8,751 nucleotides of DNA from Reyranella sp. GTDB taxonomy: Bacteria > Pseudomonadota > Alphaproteobacteria > Reyranellales > Reyranellaceae. Position 1 is the first letter of the stretch, and each line of letters begins with the position of its first letter. The notes under the pieces are model-generated. The model did no database searches. It saw only the letters and a list, made by a program, of their open reading frames with translations, and was not told where the DNA came from. The stretch covers positions 1 to 8,751 of the forward strand of contig JADHLS010000176.1 of the NCBI GenBank assembly GCA_016780605.1, read 5' to 3'. A program made the position numbers and the translations under genes. This document shows positions 6,051-8,751 of this stretch, in pieces.

Positions 6051-7055
6051 TCAGCCGAGCCTTCCGACGTGCCCCTCGAGCAGGCTCCAGCACTTGTTAC
6101 CGAGCTTCTCGCGCCAGGCCGCGTAGACCGGCGCCATGCGGGCGCGGAAAGGTGTTTGGTCGACGTCGTTGAAGATCATGCCGCGCTCGACGAGCGTGGT
6201 GCGCAGGCCGGCGTTGAACCGGCCCTGATCGTCGCGCTGAAGGCGCACGAACTTCGCCGCATTGCGCTCGATCGTGGCCTGGATGTCCTCCGGCAGCTTT
6301 CGCCATAGCGCGCCGTTGGCCATGAGGTTGAACCCCGACCACATGTGATTGGTCATCGCGAGGTGCTTCTGCACATCGTAGAGCCTGAACACCTCGTTGA
6401 CGGCCAACGGATTTTCCTGGGCATCGACCTTGCCGGTCTTGAGGGCGTCGTAGATGCCGTTGACATTGATGGTGACCGGTTCGGCGCCCAGCGCCCTGAA
6501 GGTGTCGATGAACATCTGCCCCGCCGGCAGGCGGATCCTGAGGCCCTCGAAATCCTTCGGCGCCGCGATCAGCCGGCGCGTCGAGGAGGTCTGGCGCATG
6601 CCGTTGTCGAAGGCACCGACCGGGAAGCCGTAGATGCCCTTGGCCGCCATCTCCTCGCGCAGATAGGCGCCCAGCGCCCCGTCGGCCGCGGCATGCGCCT
6701 CGGCCTCGGTCCGGAAAGCGAAGGGAACCTGCTGCACTTCGGCAACCGGAACCGCCTGGCCCAGGATCCCACCCATCAGGGTGAAGAAGTCGAGCTCGCC
6801 CGAGATCAGCATCTTGAGCGCCGCCGGATCGGAGCCGGCGATGCCGGCATTCTCGGCGAACACCTCGGTCCGGACGCGGCCATTGGTTTCCCTGCCGATC
6901 GCCGTCCACATCTCGACCAGGCGACGATGCAGCGGGCTCGACGCCGCCTGGTTGTGGAACTGTCGGAACGTGTAGTCAGCGGCCATCGCCGGCCGCACGA
7001 CGAGGCCGATGGTGCTGCCGGCAACAAGCCCTCGGCGCGACAGGACGGTTCGCAT
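6051..7055 (-). CDS. TRAP transporter solute-binding protein, DctP type (orphan)
   Basis: A 334-residue periplasmic binding protein that captures an organic acid for a tripartite ATP-independent transporter. The leader carries a twin-arginine motif (SRRGLVAGS, residues 6-14) and a likely cleavage near AMA|AD (25/26). Family landmarks follow: a G-DFFTL segment near 86-94, VPFAF near 110-114, GLRIRLP at 171-177 (R175 matching the conserved carboxylate-binding arginine), and DAQENPLAV at 211-219 (commonly DGQENP). Length matches the family. The DctQ and DctM membrane subunits are absent from the window. It follows the ABM-domain gene by 14 bp. Its SD-like AAGGTG (7066-7071) overlaps that gene's stop codon, so coupled expression is likely. 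The ligand cannot be read from the sequence, though a carboxylate is expected from R175. Confidence 0.9.
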   Translation of the reverse strand: MRTVLSRRGLVAGSTIGLVVRPAMAADYTFRQFHNQAASSPLHRRLVEMWTAIGRETNGRVRTEVFAENAGIAGSDPAALKMLISGELDFFTLMGGILGQAVPVAEVQQVPFAFRTEAEAHAAADGALGAYLREEMAAKGIYGFPVGAFDNGMRQTSSTRRLIAAPKDFEGLRIRLPAGQMFIDTFRALGAEPVTINVNGIYDALKTGKVDAQENPLAVNEVFRLYDVQKHLAMTNHMWSGFNLMANGALWRKLPEDIQATIERNAAKFVRLQRDDQGRFNAGLRTTLVERGMIFNDVDQTPFRARMAPVYAAWREKLGNKCWSLLEGHVGRLG

Positions 7056-7069
7056 GATCGTGCCGCACC

Positions 7070-7771
7070 TTATTTCAGCAGCGTGTAGAGACGCTCGTCG
7101 TACAGGCTACCGCTCATCGGCCCGATGGCCGTGCGGAACGACCGGGTGGCCGGCGCGGCGCTGTGCGTCTCCTGGTTGCTGGCGTTGCCCCACGCCTCGA
7201 CCAGCGTCAGGTGATTGGGTCGGCTCGCCTGCACCAGCGCATCGAAGCGGACATTGCCGGGCGTGCCGCGGCTCGCCTCGGCGAGCTTGCGCGTCTCGGC
7301 GGTGCCCTCTTCGCGCTTGGTGGGCACGAAGTCGACGTGAGTGACGACGTAGAGCCCGGCTGCCGTGGTGGTTTTCGGCCCAGTCGACAGCGCGGCGTGC
7401 GGCCGCTCATCGAGAGGCGCTACCAGGAGCGGCCCGAGGTTGGCACGGAACTCCTGGCCCGCTGCCGAGGCGGCGTTGTCCTCGCGCGCCTTGGCGCCCG
7501 GCCACTGCTCGACAATCGCGAAGTGGCCGGGCCGTCCGTTCTGCTCGAACACGGCAAACTCGACCGCACCTTTGATGCCGTCGCGATAGCGCATCAACAG
7601 TCGGCGCGCGGCGTCCGCCTTGCCGCGCTCGACCTCGATATAGGTGATTGCGAACGGCGCTTCAGTTGGTGTCGGCGCCGGCGCAGCTGGTGTCGTCTGC
7701 GCTGCGGCCTCCGCCGCCAGCATGCCCGCCGCTCCGGCGGCACTCACAAGGACCTGACGGCGGTCGACCAT
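7070..7771 (-). CDS. Exported tandem ABM-domain protein (quinol monooxygenase-like)
   Basis: A 233-residue protein with a Tat-like leader (DRRQVLVSAAGAAG, cleavage near AAA|Q, residue 24) and a Pro/Thr/Ala-rich linker to about 38. Two repeats of an antibiotic-biosynthesis-monooxygenase (ABM, dimeric ferredoxin-like) fold follow, about 40-129 and 139-232. They align with each other: GRPGHFAIVEQW with SRPNHLTLVEAW, and GPLLVAPLDERPHAAL with GPMSGSLYDERLYTLL. ABM proteins are usually cytoplasmic single-domain dimers acting on quinols or polyketides, or with no known reaction. An exported tandem version resembles a built-in dimer. The open frame extends upstream to 8584, but GGGGGGA (7777-7783) five bases before the ATG at 7771 and the leader fix this start. 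It heads a unit with the TRAP binding protein and diverges from the Bug-type gene. Its substrate is unknown. Confidence 0.8.
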   Translation of the reverse strand: MVDRRQVLVSAAGAAGMLAAEAAAQTTPAAPAPTPTEAPFAITYIEVERGKADAARRLLMRYRDGIKGAVEFAVFEQNGRPGHFAIVEQWPGAKAREDNAASAAGQEFRANLGPLLVAPLDERPHAALSTGPKTTTAAGLYVVTHVDFVPTKREEGTAETRKLAEASRGTPGNVRFDALVQASRPNHLTLVEAWGNASNQETHSAAPATRSFRTAIGPMSGSLYDERLYTLLK

Positions 7772-7951
7772 GCGCGTCCCCCCGATGGCGTTCTTTTGTA
7801 GCCGCGATGGCAGCCCAAGTCCTTTCGATTGTCCAGCGGCGATCGGCAGGCGTTCGGTTGTCAACGGCGCCGCAGCAAGCGCAAACTGGCGCCGATACGA
7901 TCCGAGTTTCAGCGTTGTCGGCTGCTCCCGCTCGAGGCGATGGAGATGCGC
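7772..7951. promoter_or_regulatory. Divergent control region with two GGCGCC palindromes
   Basis: This is a 180-bp region between the leftward ABM/TRAP unit and the rightward Bug-type gene. GGCGCCG occurs at 7866-7872 and 7888-7894, a spacing of 22 bp with each core a perfect six-base palindrome. It must hold both promoters, but I could not place convincing hexamer pairs. A perfect TTGACA on the minus strand (7864-7859) lacks any matching -10 at a suitable distance. Confidence 0.35.
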
Positions 7952-8751
7952 ATGACTGCACGACGCCTGATCGTCCTCGCCTTCGCCGCGGCGCTCGTCC
8001 TCCCCGCGCCGGCGATGGCGCAGGCCTATCCCGATCGCGCCATCACCATCGTCGTGCCCTTCCCGCCCGGCGGTCCGACCGACACGCTGGGCCGGCTCAT
8101 CGGCGAGCGCATGGGCAGAGCGCTCGGCCAATCGGTGGTGATCGACAACGCCTCGGGCGCCGGTGGCACCGTGGGCACCGCCAAGGTCTGGCGCGCCCCG
8201 GCAGACGGCTACACGCTCTGCGTCGGCCAGCTCAACAGCCACGTCTTCGGCCCGGCGGTCTATGCCATTCCTTACGATGTGGTGGGCGACTTCGAGCCGG
8301 TCGGCATGATCTCCATATCGGCCCTGATGCTGGTCGCGCGTGCCGGCCTGCCGGTCGGCAACCTCGCCGAGCTGATCGCTCTCTTGAAGGCCGATGCGCA
8401 ACCCGCGACCTTCGCCACGGTAGGCGTCGGCAGTCCGGCGCATGTCTGGACCTTCGAGTTCACCCAGCGCACCGGCACGCGCCTGCAGCTCATTCCCTAT
8501 CGCGGCGCTGCTCCCGCGATACAGGACATGCTGGCCAACCGCATCGATCTCAGCGCGCTCGAGGCCTCGAACCTGCTGCCGCACGTGCGCGCCGGCAAGA
8601 TGAAGCCGCTGGGCATCCTGAGCGCCGCGCGCTGGCGCATGGCGCCCGAGCTGGCGACCTTCGCCGAGCAGGGCTTCCCGGGCTACGAGATGCCGTTCTG
8701 GACCGGCCTGTTCGTGCGCAAGGGCACGCCGTCGGAGGCCGTCAAGCGCCT
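7952..8751 (+). CDS. Bug/TctC-family tricarboxylate-type solute-binding protein (3' end outside the window)
   Basis: 266 codons remain open to the window edge; the family is usually about 320 residues, so roughly the last 50 are missing. It is a periplasmic binding protein of the tripartite tricarboxylate transporter type, which binds carboxylates. The Sec signal peptide ends near AMA|QAYPDR (residue 23). Family motifs are VVPFPPGGPTD (34-44), VVIDNASGAGG (62-72), DGYTL (85-89), PYDVVGDFEPV (107-117) and LIPYRGAAPAIQDML (180-194). Three in-frame ATGs occur at 7940, 7946 and 7952. The last has GGAG at 7942-7945, six bases upstream; 7946 is also possible with GAGG at 7934-7937. No TctA or TctB permease gene is visible. 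Such orphan binding proteins are numerous in some alpha- and betaproteobacteria. It diverges from the ABM-domain gene. Confidence 0.93.
   Translation, partial: MTARRLIVLAFAAALVLPAPAMAQAYPDRAITIVVPFPPGGPTDTLGRLIGERMGRALGQSVVIDNASGAGGTVGTAKVWRAPADGYTLCVGQLNSHVFGPAVYAIPYDVVGDFEPVGMISISALMLVARAGLPVGNLAELIALLKADAQPATFATVGVGSPAHVWTFEFTQRTGTRLQLIPYRGAAPAIQDMLANRIDLSALEASNLLPHVRAGKMKPLGILSAARWRMAPELATFAEQGFPGYEMPFWTGLFVRKGTPSEAVKR

Noticed and set aside
6345..7088. 247-codon rightward open frame antisense to the TRAP binding protein
   Set aside because: Shadow frame; the opposite strand carries a full-length DctP-type protein with a leader and conserved motifs.
7836..7864. Sigma-70 promoter from the perfect minus-strand TTGACA at 7864-7859
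   Set aside because: The sequence 17 bp downstream is CGCCGC, with no -10-like hexamer at 16-18 bp.
7070..8584. Extension of the ABM-domain frame upstream to a 504-residue protein
   Set aside because: The part beyond 7771 is Arg/Asp/Gly-rich low-meaning sequence antisense to the Bug/TctC gene. A good SD and Tat-like leader mark the start at 7771.

Overview
The window is high-GC, densely coded chromosomal DNA. It most resembles a free-living alphaproteobacterium of the Bradyrhizobium/Reyranella kind. That is an inference from gene content: orphan Bug/TctC and TRAP solute-binding proteins, rhizobial-style AraC regulators and a type I sulfatase paired with an outer-membrane protein. There is no rRNA, tRNA, CRISPR array, transposase or phage gene, and no sign of recent mobility.

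Left part (1-5304). A leftward gene of unknown function starts at 135 and leaves the window. An AraC-family regulator (373-1341, +) diverges from it. A leftward pair follows: an exported type I sulfatase (2286-3998) and, 21 bp downstream, a predicted outer-membrane barrel protein (1353-2264), which converges on the first regulator. A second AraC-family regulator (4324-5304, +), clearly a diverged paralogue of the first, diverges from the sulfatase. The two units therefore share one layout: leftward target, divergent intergenic region, rightward regulator. Each of these intergenic regions carries the same exact 16-bp word in the same orientation, and the word has imperfect dyad symmetry. This is the most interesting signal here and suggests a shared operator for a duplicated regulator/target module.

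Middle part (5379-6038). Two small exported proteins follow the second regulator on the same strand. One is an 83-residue two-cysteine protein of unknown function. The other is a 116-residue CopC-like domain protein that lacks the usual copper-ligand histidines.

Right part (6051-8751). A leftward two-gene unit encodes an exported tandem ABM-domain (quinol monooxygenase-like) protein and then a TRAP (DctP-type) solute-binding protein. Both have twin-arginine leaders. Across a 180-bp divergent region a Bug/TctC-type solute-binding protein runs rightward off the window. No transporter membrane subunits are present for either binding protein.

A working picture (inference): the left half handles a sulfated organic compound. 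An outer-membrane protein may admit it, a periplasmic sulfatase removes the sulfate, and one or both AraC regulators sense the substrate or product. The right half is a separate organic-acid binding and uptake locus.
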